The notes under the pieces: model-generated
The model's database searches: none
The model's input: the letters and a program-made list of their open reading frames with translations, nothing else
Told to the model about the DNA's origin: nothing
NCBI GenBank assembly: GCA_040219735.1
Contig: JAVJRX010000101.1
Reading direction: 5' to 3' (one strand)
Origin: Coleofasciculus sp040219735
GTDB taxonomy: Bacteria; Cyanobacteriota; Cyanobacteriia; Cyanobacteriales; Coleofasciculaceae
DNA length: 64,000 nucleotides
Part shown: positions 51,070 through 59,530 of the stretch, piece by piece
Layout: every line of letters starts with the position of its first letter
Numbering within the stretch: the first letter of the stretch is position 1
Made by a program: the position numbers and the translations under genes

Positions 51070-51654
51070 ATGGTTAACAAAGCCACATTACTAGAAGCGA
51101 TCGCGGGAAAAAATCGGGGGTTATTGGCAACGGAAACTGAAAAAACAGCGATTTTGGCAGCCGTTGCCCAATTAGAAGACCGCAACCCCACGCCACGTCC
51201 TCTGGAAGCGCCGGATTTGCTCGAAGGGAACTGGCGATTACTCTACACAACTAGCAGCGATTTGTTAAACTTGGGTCGGTTTCCCCTGTGGCAATTGGGT
51301 CAAATTTACCAATGTATTCGCACCGCTGACGCGAAGATTTATAACATTGCCGAGGTTTCTAGTTTGCCTTATCTGGAAGGAATTATCAGTGTAGGAGCGC
51401 GGTTTGAACCTGTTTCCGAACGCCGAGTTAATGTCAATTTTAATCGGTCTGTTGTCGGATTACAGCGCTTAATTAAGTATCAATCTCCCACTAATTTTAT
51501 CCAGCAAATTGAAACGGGAAAAAAATTCGCTGCTCTTGATTTTAACATTCAAAGTCGAGAGCAACGAGGCTGGTTGGAGACTACCTATCTCGACGAAAAT
51601 CTCCGGATTGGACGAGGGAATAAAGATAGTGTATTTGTCCTCACCAAACCATGA
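51070..51654 (+). CDS. PAP/fibrillin family protein
   Basis: A 194-residue soluble protein: the N-terminal helix with LLATETEKTAILAAVAQLE, then LEGNWRLLYTTSSDLL and the lipocalin-like strands to LETTYLDENLRIGRGNKDSVFVLTK, the plastid lipid-associated pattern. Members bind lipids or plastoquinone-like molecules at thylakoids. ATG 51070 is preceded by AGGA at 51059-51062; a TTG at 51055 is also in frame. Its stop overlaps the next ATG by 4 bp. Confidence 0.88.
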   Translation: MVNKATLLEAIAGKNRGLLATETEKTAILAAVAQLEDRNPTPRPLEAPDLLEGNWRLLYTTSSDLLNLGRFPLWQLGQIYQCIRTADAKIYNIAEVSSLPYLEGIISVGARFEPVSERRVNVNFNRSVVGLQRLIKYQSPTNFIQQIETGKKFAALDFNIQSREQRGWLETTYLDENLRIGRGNKDSVFVLTKP

Positions 51655-52454
51655 ATGCTGATCAATCTACGGTTTCCCTGACTCGCTTATCCCAAGGACA
51701 GCTCAATCTTTTAGAAACCTGTCCTCGTAAATTTCAACTGATGTATGTGGATCAGTTCGGAAGTCCTGTTTCACCGGAACAACAAGAACGTCTGACGTGG
51801 GGAAGTTACTTTCACTTGTTGATGCAACAACGAGAACTCGGATTACCGATAGACTCGTTGCTGAAGGATAATCCCAAACTCAATCATTGGGTTACGGCGT
51901 TAATGGATGCAGCACCCGATGTATTTACCCGCAATTCTCAAACCTTTCGGGATGCTGAGCATTGTCGCACATTAAAGGTTCAAGGCTATTTACTAACGGT
52001 TATTTACGACTTATTTATTGAAGACGAAAAAAGCGCCCAAATTCTCGACTGGAAAACTTATCCTCTACCAACAAATCGTCATCGGTTAGCCAAAGATTGG
52101 CAAACTCGCTTATACCGATATGTTTTGCTTCAAACTAGTGATTATTTGCCTGAGCAGATTTCTATGACGTATTGGTTTGTGAAGTCTCAACCCCGCCCCC
52201 AATGTCTTACTTTTGCCTACGATAGAGTACAACATGAAAAAACACAAGCGGATTTAACCGAGTTGCTCACTCGCTTATCAGGATGGTTACACCGCTATCA
52301 AAATGATCATATCCCGTTTCCCCAAGTGCCGATATCGGCGGGTAAATGCGATAACTGTAGCTTTGTGATACGCTGTCAGCGAACTGGGGAAAGTTCGGTT
52401 GGTGATAATGATTTATTACCCAATTTGGCTGATATTGAGGAAGTATCAATTTAA
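51651..52454 (+). CDS. PD-(D/E)XK nuclease family protein with Fe-S-type cysteines
   Basis: A 267-residue RecB-type nuclease. LLETCPRKF (Cys24) near the N terminus and KCDNCSFVIRC near the C terminus give four cysteines, the arrangement of a 4Fe-4S cluster in Cas4/AddB-like nucleases. VIYDLFI and ILDWKTY supply the catalytic Asp, Asp and Lys. The start overlaps the PAP gene by 4 bp, implying coupled translation, although the two functions are unrelated. It is a cyanobacterial housekeeping family; not near any CRISPR. Confidence 0.83.
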   Translation: MNADQSTVSLTRLSQGQLNLLETCPRKFQLMYVDQFGSPVSPEQQERLTWGSYFHLLMQQRELGLPIDSLLKDNPKLNHWVTALMDAAPDVFTRNSQTFRDAEHCRTLKVQGYLLTVIYDLFIEDEKSAQILDWKTYPLPTNRHRLAKDWQTRLYRYVLLQTSDYLPEQISMTYWFVKSQPRPQCLTFAYDRVQHEKTQADLTELLTRLSGWLHRYQNDHIPFPQVPISAGKCDNCSFVIRCQRTGESSVGDNDLLPNLADIEEVSI

Positions 52455-52879
52455 GTCATTCGTCATTCGTTAGGGAACTCTTAACCGGGAACAGAAGTAG
52501 CATACTATGTCTGGAATACCCTCCCCCATCTTCATCATCTTCTAGACACCTCTGCTACCCCGCACCCCTGCACCCTGCTTCCGCTACATCAACGGTGATT
52601 CCGGATAGTCGTTCGTTGATTAGTAGGTATAAACGTAAAGCCCTTTAACTTGACGAAGTATTGGGGTTTGAAGACTAGCGTAACTAAGGATGATTTAATG
52701 GTGCAGGAGCTAATGGGTTAAACGATTGTAATCACTCTGTTTGAGAAATAAATGAGTATTGCATCTCGTCCAAATAATCATTAAACCAGGATTCAACTTC
52801 TACCTATTTCTATCCAGCTCTAAGTTTTTATAGAGGCTGGAATAAAGCTGTTTGTGAATTGGTAAGGGTTATAACTTCA
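52455..52879. other. intergenic region, nothing recognised
   Basis: About 425 bp with no supported gene. It begins with the CATTCGTCATTCGTTAGGG type of short repeat. An imperfect hairpin from 52816 (CCAGCTCTA ... TAGAGGCTGG, to 52842) lies 38 bp before the next gene. Confidence 0.4.
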
Positions 52880-53305
52880 ATGATTACAACCAACATTTGG
52901 CTGGTCTTTAGTTTTTACCTGGTTTATGTAACAATTAGCATCCCACTCTTTTTTATGACATCTGGCGGCTGGATGTCAATCTTTTTCTACATCGCCTTTA
53001 CGGGATTGTTCTACATAGCGACGACAATCTTTTTGTTTTTTAGTGCGACTGCCCGGACTGCAAAGAGACGAATGAAGGTAAAAATAAAGGCAAACTTTCT
53101 AATCAGAATTATTGCGCTGCAAGCCTTTGTTATTCTGTTTAATTACGGAACCTGCGGCGATAACATCTGCTATCAAGGGTTCTTGCCAAGTCTTTTGGAG
53201 GAAACAAATTTTCCAGTAATTTTCACACCGCCATTTGTGGTCGTTTTGTTTGCCCTTTTGTTGTATTTGGGGTTTTTGTCAATGTTTTTATTGGATGTGG
53301 CTTAA
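52880..53305 (+). CDS. small membrane protein of unknown function
   Basis: A 141-residue protein with four hydrophobic segments (about residues 5-25, 32-55, 72-92 and 112-136 from ATG 52880) and a basic loop TARTAKRRMKVKIK between the second and third. Two cysteines (GTCGDNIC) lie in the third loop. I do not recognise the family. A TTG at 52859 is in frame. It has no clear operon partner. Confidence 0.55.
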   Translation: MITTNIWLVFSFYLVYVTISIPLFFMTSGGWMSIFFYIAFTGLFYIATTIFLFFSATARTAKRRMKVKIKANFLIRIIALQAFVILFNYGTCGDNICYQGFLPSLLEETNFPVIFTPPFVVVLFALLLYLGFLSMFLLDVA

Positions 53306-53389
53306 GGGAACAGGGAACAGGGGGAAAATGAGAAGATTTTTCATGGTATAATAATTAGCCTGAGTTCATGAAAAATTGACAATAAAGAG

Positions 53390-54073
53390 ATGAAAGGAGG
53401 AATCGGACAGTTGAGGAATAGCTTACTGTCTTTATTCCTGAAGTCAAACTGTCCATTATGCGATCGCGCCACTGATGCTGAATTGTGCCAATACTGTCAG
53501 CGTCAGTTACAACGCTGTCAACTGAAGCATCCGAGTCAATTCTGGCAAGGGGAGTTACCGATATTTGTCTGGGGAGATTATGGCGGCGCTCTCAAACGTG
53601 CGATCGCGGCGCTAAAATATGAGAATCACACTCAGCTAGCCCGTCCCCTGGGATTTTGCTTGGGTGAGGCTTGGCTAAAATCGGCGGCGGCGCAGCAGAC
53701 TAAAAAATTAACCGTGATTCCGATTCCCATTCACCCCAGCAAGCGACAACAACGGGGGTTTAATCAAGCTGAACTCCTTGCCCAGAGTTTTTGTCAATTT
53801 ACAGGGTATAATTATCAGCCTCACGGTTTAGAACGTGTTCGCGAGACTCAAGCCCAGTTTGGCTTATCGGCAAAGGAGCGATCGCAAAATCTCACGGAGG
53901 CTTTTGCCGTGGGTAAGCGCTTTGGCAAACGTCCACCCCATTCACCTGTACTGATTTTAGACGATATTTACACCACAGGCGCAACAGCCCGTTCAGCCAC
54001 TCAAGTGTTACGCCAGCAAGGAATCAGGGTTTATGGTATTGTTGCGATCGCCTCTTCTAAACAGGGACGATAG
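53390..54073 (+). CDS. comF: ComF family phosphoribosyltransferase-like protein
   Basis: A 227-residue protein with an N-terminal four-cysteine zinc site (Cys21, Cys24, Cys33, Cys36), a middle part with GALKRAIAALKYENHTQLARPLG, and a C-terminal PRPP loop VLILDDIYTTGATA. ComF proteins are needed for DNA uptake in naturally transformable bacteria, and they resemble phosphoribosyltransferases. Other competence genes are not in the window. ATG 53390 is preceded by AAAGAGATG; a strong inverted repeat follows the stop. Confidence 0.9.
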   Translation: MKGGIGQLRNSLLSLFLKSNCPLCDRATDAELCQYCQRQLQRCQLKHPSQFWQGELPIFVWGDYGGALKRAIAALKYENHTQLARPLGFCLGEAWLKSAAAQQTKKLTVIPIPIHPSKRQQRGFNQAELLAQSFCQFTGYNYQPHGLERVRETQAQFGLSAKERSQNLTEAFAVGKRFGKRPPHSPVLILDDIYTTGATARSATQVLRQQGIRVYGIVAIASSKQGR

Positions 54074-54093
54074 AGATGCAGATGCATTCGTAG

Positions 54094-54158
54094 GGGCGAA
54101 GCATTCGCGCCCAAATTGATCGGTTTTCTACCAAAGTTTCAACGCGAATGCTTCGCCC
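54094..54158. repeat. 16-bp perfect inverted repeat
   Basis: Arms 54094-54109 and 54143-54158 are exact complements (GGGCGAAGCATTCGCG) separated by 33 bp, 20 bp downstream of the comF stop. Mobile MITE-type element or terminator; no T-run. Confidence 0.7.
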
Positions 54159-54225
54159 AACCCCCGGTTCACCAACCCCCGGTTCACCAATGACGAATGA
54201 CAAATGACAAATGACCAATGCCTAA
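54159..54225. repeat. 15-bp tandem pair and GAATGAC heptamers
   Basis: Two copies of AACCCCCGGTTCACC are followed by a heptamer array (AATGACG, AATGACA twice, AATGACC) at 54188-54220. This is the same heptamer family as at 12541-12555. Confidence 0.7.
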
Positions 54226-54412
54226 TCACTAAATATAGGGTTAACCTGAATGATGTATCCTTATATATAGGGTATAGGGGAAGAAGGGTAAATCTGGATT
54301 ACTTGGGAGTATCATTAGACCCGTCAGCTTATCATGAACGTGAGCGATCGCGCCCGTTATCAATAGCCCGATACTATCGCCCCTTAACTGAATCCTTATC
54401 TGTGTAAGTTCT

Positions 54413-57055
54413 ATGTCCTTCGTCGGTCTACATATTCACAGTGACTACAGCTTACTTGATGGCGCGTCCCAGCTACCGCAATTAGTGGATCGGGCGGTGG
54501 AATTGGGTATGAGTGCGATCGCACTGACGGATCATGGGGTAATGTACGGCGCGATCGAGTTGATTAAAGTCTGTCGGGGGAAAGGGATTAAGCCGATTAT
54601 CGGCAATGAAATGTATGTGATTAATGGGGATATTCAGGATAAGACGAAGAAGAAACAGCGTAAATACCATCAAGTTGTCTTGGCGAAAAATACCCAAGGC
54701 TATAAAAATTTAGTCAAACTGACGACAATTTCTCATCTGAAAGGAATCCAAGGAATAGGAATTTTTCAGCGTCCTTGTATTAACAAAGAATTACTTAAAC
54801 AGTACCGTGATGGATTAATCGTCACCAGTGGTTGTTTAGGCGGAGAAGTCCCCCAAGCGATTCTCAAGGGTGACGTGCAAAAAGCACGAGAACTTGCCAA
54901 ATGGTATAAAGAGGTTTTTGCCGACGATTATTATCTAGAAATTCAAGATCATGGGTCGATTGAAGACCGGATTGTTAACGTAGAAATTGTTAAAATTGCC
55001 CGTGAATTAGAGATTAAAATCGTCGCGACGAATGACTCCCATTTTATCTCTTGTTACGATGTCGAAGCCCACGATGCCTTACTCTGTATGCAGACGAGTA
55101 AATTAATGGCAGAAGACAAGCGGATGCGCTACTCCGGCACCGAGTATCTCAAGTCCGCAGAGGAGATGGCACAGCTATTTCGGGATCATTTACCCTTCGG
55201 AGTGATCCAAGAGGCGATCGCGAATACTCTGGAGGTAGCTGAAAAGGTTAAACGTTACGACATTATGGGGGAACCGCGCATCCCCGATTACCCGGTTCCC
55301 AAGGGTCACAGCGCCGATAGTTACTTAGAAGAAGTCACTTGGAATGGACTATTAAATCGCATGGGATGCCGTTCTCGCAGTGACATTGATCCCGTCTATA
55401 AAGAACGGCTGGAATATGAGCTGAAAATGATGCAACAGATGGGATTTTCCACCTATTTTCTAGTCGTGTGGGATTATATTAAATATGCCAGAGATCAGAA
55501 AATTCCCGTGGGTCCGGGACGGGGTTCAGCAGCGGGTTCTTTAGTTGCCTATTCCCTGAAAATCACTAATATTGATCCAGTGCATCATGGGCTTTTATTT
55601 GAGCGCTTTCTCAATCCAGAACGGAAGTCTATGCCGGATATTGATACCGATTTCTGTATTGAACGCCGGGATGAGGTGATTGAGTATGTCACCCAGAAAT
55701 ATGGGGCAGATCGGGTGGCACAAATTATTACATTTAACCGGATGACCTCGAAAGCCGTATTAAAAGATGTCGCCAGGGTTTTGGGTGTTCCTTATGGGGA
55801 ATCGGATCGGATGGCGAAAATGATTCCAGTTTCACGGGGAAAACCTACGAAGTTAAAGGTAATGATTTCTGAGGACACACCCTCACCAGAGTTTAGAGAT
55901 GCTTACTTAAATAACCCCGAAGTTCAGCGCTGGCTGGATATGGCAATTCGGATTGAAGGAACCAATAAAACCTTTGGCGTTCACGCGGCGGGGGTGGTGA
56001 TTTCTGCCGAACCTTTAGATGAAATTGTTCCCTTGCAGGTGAATAATGAGGGGGCAGTGATTACCCAGTATTTTATGGAAGACTTAGAATCTCTGGGACT
56101 GTTGAAGATGGATTTTCTAGGTCTTAAAAATTTAACCACGATTCAAAAAGCGGCGGAATTGATTCGCAAAAATAAAGATCTCACCTTAGATCTCGATCAC
56201 TTACCCCTGGCTGAACGGAAGGCGTTTCAGATTTTGGCAAAGGGAAAATTGAATAAAATCCCGGATGATATAAAACTGACCTATCAGCTTTTAGAGAAAG
56301 GCGAGTTAGAGGGAATTTTTCAGTTAGAATCCTCTGGGATGCGCCAGGTGGTGCGGGAGCTAAAACCGTCGAGTATTGAAGATATTTCTTCGATTTTGGC
56401 ATTGTATCGCCCCGGACCTTTGGATGCGGGTCTGATCCCTAAATTTATTAACCGGAAACACGGGAAAGAAAAAGTTGAGTACCAACATCCTCTATTAGAG
56501 CCAATTCTAAAAGAAACCTATGGTACGCTTTGTTATCAAGAGCAGATCATGAAAATGGCTCAGGATTTGGCGGGGTATTCCCTGGGTCAAGCGGATTTGC
56601 TAAGGCGTGCCATGGGAAAGAAGAAAGTTTCAGAAATGCAAAAACATCGAGACATTTTTATCGATGGTGCGGCAAAAAATGGTGTAGCGAAGCGAATTGC
56701 GGAAGAGTTATTCGAGCAGATGATACTATTTGCTGAATATTGCTTGAGTTATGACACGCAGATTCTCACGGTTGAATATGGCGCTGTGGCGATTGGGGAA
56801 ATAGTAGAAAAGGGAATTGATTGTACGGTTTATAGTGTGGATGAGCATGGCTATGTTTACACCCAACCCATTGTACAATGGCATAATCGTGGTGAACAAG
56901 AGGTGTTTGAATATACGTTAGATGATGGTTCGACAATTCGGGCGACAAAAGACCATAAGTTTATGACAGATAAGGGTCAAATGTTACCGATTGATCAGAT
57001 ATTTGAGCAAGAATTGGAGTTGAAGCAGGTGGAGGTATTGCAACCTGTTTTTTAA
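54413..57055 (+). CDS. dnaE-N: DNA polymerase III alpha subunit, N-terminal part, with N-terminal split intein
   Basis: An 880-residue protein. Extein residues 1-776: the PHP domain (HIHSDYSLLDGASQL), palm and catalytic acids (PDIDTDF with Asp pair), and the fingers, stopping at MILFAEY. Residues 777-880 are the N-intein: Cys777 (codon at 56741), the CLSYDTQIL opening and TVEYG of block A, and the TKDHKF block B. After the intein the gene ends. The other half, dnaE-C with the C-intein, must be elsewhere in the genome; protein trans-splicing joins them. ATG 54413. Confidence 0.96.
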   Translation: MSFVGLHIHSDYSLLDGASQLPQLVDRAVELGMSAIALTDHGVMYGAIELIKVCRGKGIKPIIGNEMYVINGDIQDKTKKKQRKYHQVVLAKNTQGYKNLVKLTTISHLKGIQGIGIFQRPCINKELLKQYRDGLIVTSGCLGGEVPQAILKGDVQKARELAKWYKEVFADDYYLEIQDHGSIEDRIVNVEIVKIARELEIKIVATNDSHFISCYDVEAHDALLCMQTSKLMAEDKRMRYSGTEYLKSAEEMAQLFRDHLPFGVIQEAIANTLEVAEKVKRYDIMGEPRIPDYPVPKGHSADSYLEEVTWNGLLNRMGCRSRSDIDPVYKERLEYELKMMQQMGFSTYFLVVWDYIKYARDQKIPVGPGRGSAAGSLVAYSLKITNIDPVHHGLLFERFLNPERKSMPDIDTDFCIERRDEVIEYVTQKYGADRVAQIITFNRMTSKAVLKDVARVLGVPYGESDRMAKMIPVSRGKPTKLKVMISEDTPSPEFRDAYLNNPEVQRWLDMAIRIEGTNKTFGVHAAGVVISAEPLDEIVPLQVNNEGAVITQYFMEDLESLGLLKMDFLGLKNLTTIQKAAELIRKNKDLTLDLDHLPLAERKAFQILAKGKLNKIPDDIKLTYQLLEKGELEGIFQLESSGMRQVVRELKPSSIEDISSILALYRPGPLDAGLIPKFINRKHGKEKVEYQHPLLEPILKETYGTLCYQEQIMKMAQDLAGYSLGQADLLRRAMGKKKVSEMQKHRDIFIDGAAKNGVAKRIAEELFEQMILFAEYCLSYDTQILTVEYGAVAIGEIVEKGIDCTVYSVDEHGYVYTQPIVQWHNRGEQEVFEYTLDDGSTIRATKDHKFMTDKGQMLPIDQIFEQELELKQVEVLQPVF

Positions 57056-57173
57056 GTAGGAAAAAGGTAAATGACATTGCCTTAAACCTTGCTTGTGCCT
57101 TGACAAACCACCTAAGAGGTAAACGTCACTCTTGTCGGTTGGGTTGAGGTAATAAACATCGAGAAGCGCCACG

Positions 57174-57953
57174 TTAGGGACAATCGCGATTAGAAATAGT
57201 TCTATCGGGTAAAGTGGTATTACAGAATACTGCACCAGTTAAATCGGCATCTTGTAGGTTAGCACGACTCAGGTCAACATCCCAGAGGTTGGCTTCGCGC
57301 AAATCAGCATTCGTTAAAAAGCTATTACTCAAATTAGCACCTCTGAGGTAAGCGCCATTTAAATTTGCATTATTAAGTCTGGCATTACTCAGGTTAGCGT
57401 CTCTGAGATTAGCGGCTTGCAGATTAGCACCATTGAGTCGAGCATTATCTAGATTAGCACGTCTGAGATCAGCACCTCTGAGTTCGGCTAAGGTGAGAAT
57501 CGATTGAGACAGATTGGCTTCACTCAAGTTGGCTAAACTTAACAGCGTTTGGGTTAAGTTCGCACCAATGAGAGTAGCATTACTTAAGTTAGCCGCTTTG
57601 AAGTTGGCTTCTCTGAGATCTGCACCCCTGAGATCTGCACCACCCAGAAAGGCGCGAGTGAGATCAGCATTTTTTAAGTCAGCGTTACTGAGGTTGGCAT
57701 TAATTAGGTCAGCATATTTGAGGTTAGCATCACTGAGAGTCGCTTGGGTGAGGTTGGCTTGACTCAAGTCGGCATACGTTAAAATACTTTGACTCAGGTT
57801 ACTATTACTCAGATCGGCATTTGTCAAGTCACAGGTAGAACATTCGCCAGTATCTTGTAACTGTTTTAGATGGTCAGGATTTTCCGCGTTTAGGGGAGTG
57901 GCTGACAAAAAGAGCGTTAGGAGTAAGAAGATCGGCAGAATGTTGAGTTTCAT
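57174..57953 (-). CDS. secreted pentapeptide-repeat protein
   Basis: A 259-residue protein from ATG 57953. A signal peptide (MKLNILPIFLLLTLFLSATPLNA) is followed by ECSTCDL and about 35 tandem A(D/N)LSX units (for example ADLSQANLTQATL), which fold into a right-handed quadrilateral helix. It ends with GAVFCNTTLPDRTISNRDC; the two cysteine pairs, one at each end, may cap the helix. Periplasmic or secreted; no enzymatic role known. An ATG nine codons upstream (57980) would place a polar stretch before the signal peptide. Confidence 0.85.
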   Translation of the reverse strand: MKLNILPIFLLLTLFLSATPLNAENPDHLKQLQDTGECSTCDLTNADLSNSNLSQSILTYADLSQANLTQATLSDANLKYADLINANLSNADLKNADLTRAFLGGADLRGADLREANFKAANLSNATLIGANLTQTLLSLANLSEANLSQSILTLAELRGADLRRANLDNARLNGANLQAANLRDANLSNARLNNANLNGAYLRGANLSNSFLTNADLREANLWDVDLSRANLQDADLTGAVFCNTTLPDRTISNRDCP

Positions 57954-57980
57954 CTGATTGGTGATTAGGGATTCTTCCAT

Positions 57981-58346
57981 GACACAACCACAAACCCAAG
58001 CCTATAGGTATTTTTCGCTAATCTGGGCAGAAGCGATCGCAAAAATTCAGCAATTTCACTGATTCTAACTCCTAGAGTAACGGATTATGCTTAAAAAGCA
58101 AGGACAAGGAAGCAAACTCTTAGTTGTAGATGCAGTTCCCTGGTAGCTATCTTTAGCTGCCAGGATTTTCCTTTAGATTGCTTAATTTTTTAGACGCCTT
58201 GGTTCCGTGGGATCACGTAAGTCTGTTCCTTTGAAGAATTATCCCGGCTCAAAAATCCCTATCCAGACTGAGGCGATCGCTAATTGTTATCGGTCAAAAT
58301 AAAGCTAATTACTGAGAACTCACAGTTAGTCTACTCCTCTAGACTT
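57981..58346. other. intergenic region with one strong hairpin
   Basis: 366 bp without a supported gene. HIP1 octamers lie at 58034-58041 and 58273-58280. A hairpin with arms 58139-58149 and 58154-58164 (11 bp, one G-T pair, 4-nt loop) is followed by ATTTTCCTTT, so it could end a small RNA read on the plus strand. Confidence 0.45.
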
Positions 58347-58595
58347 ATGCCTAAAGATACTTACCAACAATCACTCCAAGCTGCTACCGCCAGATATAAC
58401 GCTTTATTATGCCAAAGCTATAGTCAACTCAGTTTGGAGGACAAAATGTTTCTTGAAAATTTCCGCTATTATAAACAAATGTCCTTGAATCAGGTGGTTC
58501 AAGCCTTAGACGCTCAACTGAAGCACATTCAAGGTAAGGATTATTGGAGTACCCGTCAAAATACTAAGCTATTTAATTTTAGTATCGACCGATAA
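58347..58595 (+). CDS. small hypothetical protein
   Basis: An 82-residue, mostly helical protein (MPKDTYQQSLQAATARYNAL, LSLEDKMFLENFRYYKQMSLNQVVQALDAQL). No known domain, signal or membrane segment. ATG 58347 is preferred over an upstream ATG/ATA-type extension to 58284. Convincing amphipathic helices argue that it is real; coding status otherwise unproven. Confidence 0.5.
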   Translation: MPKDTYQQSLQAATARYNALLCQSYSQLSLEDKMFLENFRYYKQMSLNQVVQALDAQLKHIQGKDYWSTRQNTKLFNFSIDR

Positions 58596-58635
58596 GCTCC
58601 GAAAAAATATTATTTGATCCAAGGGTTGGGGGAGA

Positions 58636-58692
58636 GGGCGACCGAGCAAATTGAGTAGATTGGTGTTGTTAATTAGGCTAAGCGGGTCGCCC
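58636..58692. repeat. GGGCGACC inverted repeat
   Basis: Arms 58636-58643 (GGGCGACC) and 58685-58692 (GGTCGCCC), 41 bp apart, directly after the small gene at 58347. A possible terminator or MITE end. Confidence 0.5.
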
Positions 58693-58708
58693 CTAAAGTT
58701 TATTGTTT

Positions 58709-58757
58709 AGGGTGAGCCATTTATTTTCCAGCAATGTTATGGTCTTACCCGCGCATC
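58709..58757. repeat. 49-bp direct repeat, first copy (second at 59388-59436)
   Basis: GGTGAGCCATTTATTTTCCA and the following GCAATGTTATGGT-TTACCCGCGCATCC occur here and again at 59388-59436 with one or two changes. In the second copy it leads into a reverse-oriented two-hairpin element; here that element is replaced by the flank of a forward one, so this copy marks a broken junction. Confidence 0.7.
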
Positions 58758-58957
58758 CCGATTATCAGGATATAATTATATTTAGAAGAATGATGATGTA
58801 TTATTCAGTCCGTTTTAACGGACTTTAACTATGAGCCTTGAAATTGATTTCAAGGCGGTGTGACAGCGGGGTAATAAATCCAATCAATATGTTAACGGGA
58901 TGTAAATTGATTAAAGATGGTGTGACATCGTGGTAATAAGTGCCAATCAATATGTTA
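58754..58957. repeat. about 204-bp direct repeat, first copy (second at 59088-59291)
   Basis: The 204-bp stretch recurs 334 bp downstream with only a few substitutions. It contains a forward two-hairpin element (58807-58858) and the first units of a 62-64-bp minisatellite. Confidence 0.85.
58807..58858 (+). repeat. two-hairpin REP-like element, forward copy 1
   Basis: 52 bp: stem 1 with arms AGTCCGTT/AACGGACT, linker TTAACTATGA, stem 2 with 10-bp arms GCCTTGAAAT/ATTTCAAGGC, and GG. Loops are 2 nt. Same architecture as the other three copies. Confidence 0.85.
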
Positions 58958-59046
58958 TCATTGGTGAAAATTAATTGAAGATGGTGTGACATCGTGGTAA
59001 TAAGTATTACCCGCGCATCCGCCTGGGAATCAATTCCCAGGCTCAT
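58857..59046. repeat. 62-64-bp minisatellite, first array
   Basis: Units starting GGTGTGACAKCGKGGTAATA begin at 58857, 58919 and 58983; the third is cut after TAATAAGT by the reverse element. A second array has units from 59191, 59253 and 59316. No unique spacers lie between units, so this is not CRISPR. Confidence 0.8.
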
Positions 59047-59070
59047 AGCCAAAGTCGTCTGAAGACGACT
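59019..59070 (-). repeat. two-hairpin REP-like element, reverse copy 1
   Basis: 52 bp on the minus strand: stem 1 arms AGTCGTCT/AGACGACT, linker TTGGCTATGA, stem 2 arms GCCTGGGAAT/ATTCCCAGGC, and GG. Five stem pairs differ from the forward copies, all compensated. Confidence 0.85.
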
Positions 59071-59087
59071 CAGCAATAATACCAGCT

Positions 59088-59291
59088 CATCCCGATTATC
59101 AGGATATAATTATATTTAGAAGAATGATGATGTATTATTCAGTCCGTTTTAACGGACTTTAACTATGAGCCTTGAAATTGATTTCAAGGCGGTGTGACAG
59201 CGGGGTAATAAATTCAATCAATATATTAACGGGATGGAAATTGATTAAAGATGGTGTGACATCGTGGTAATAAGTGCTAATCAATATGTTA
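59088..59291. repeat. about 204-bp direct repeat, second copy
   Basis: Nearly identical to 58754-58957. It contains forward two-hairpin element copy 2 (59141-59192) and the start of the second minisatellite array (59191-59380). Confidence 0.85.
59141..59192 (+). repeat. two-hairpin REP-like element, forward copy 2
   Basis: Identical in both stems to forward copy 1 at 58807-58858; it is carried within the 204-bp direct repeat. Confidence 0.85.
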
Positions 59292-59380
59292 ACGGGATGT
59301 AAATGAATTGAAGATGGTGTGACAGCTGGGCAATACATCCAATCAATATGTTATCATTGGTGGAAATTTATTTCCGGTGC
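59191..59380. repeat. 62-64-bp minisatellite, second array
   Basis: Three units begin at 59191, 59253 and 59316; the third is more diverged and ends in GGAAATTTATTTCC, itself a small palindrome. Confidence 0.8.
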
Positions 59381-59434
59381 TGGGTTAGGGTGAGCCATTT
59401 ATTTTCCAGCAATGTTATGGTATTACCCGCGCAT

Positions 59435-59486
59435 CCGCCTGGGAATTAATTCCCAGGCTCATAGCCAAAGTCGTCTGAAGACGACT
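59435..59486 (-). repeat. two-hairpin REP-like element, reverse copy 2
   Basis: As reverse copy 1, with stem 2 (59437-59458) a perfect 22-bp palindrome. It ends 44 bp before the tnpA start codon. Confidence 0.85.
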
Positions 59487-59530
59487 CAGTAATACTATAA
59501 GTTAATCCCAATTATACAAGATATAAATTT

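Noticed and set aside
54204..54407. 67-codon plus-strand frame before dnaE-N
   Set aside because: Starts inside a heptamer repeat, no family resemblance and no ribosome site.
58825..59076. 83-codon minus-strand frame in the repeat field
   Set aside because: It lies wholly within minisatellite units and hairpin elements; the translation follows the repeats and resembles no protein.
58857..59380. CRISPR array
   Set aside because: Repeats are tandem, 62-64 bp long and without unique spacers, and no cas genes are nearby.
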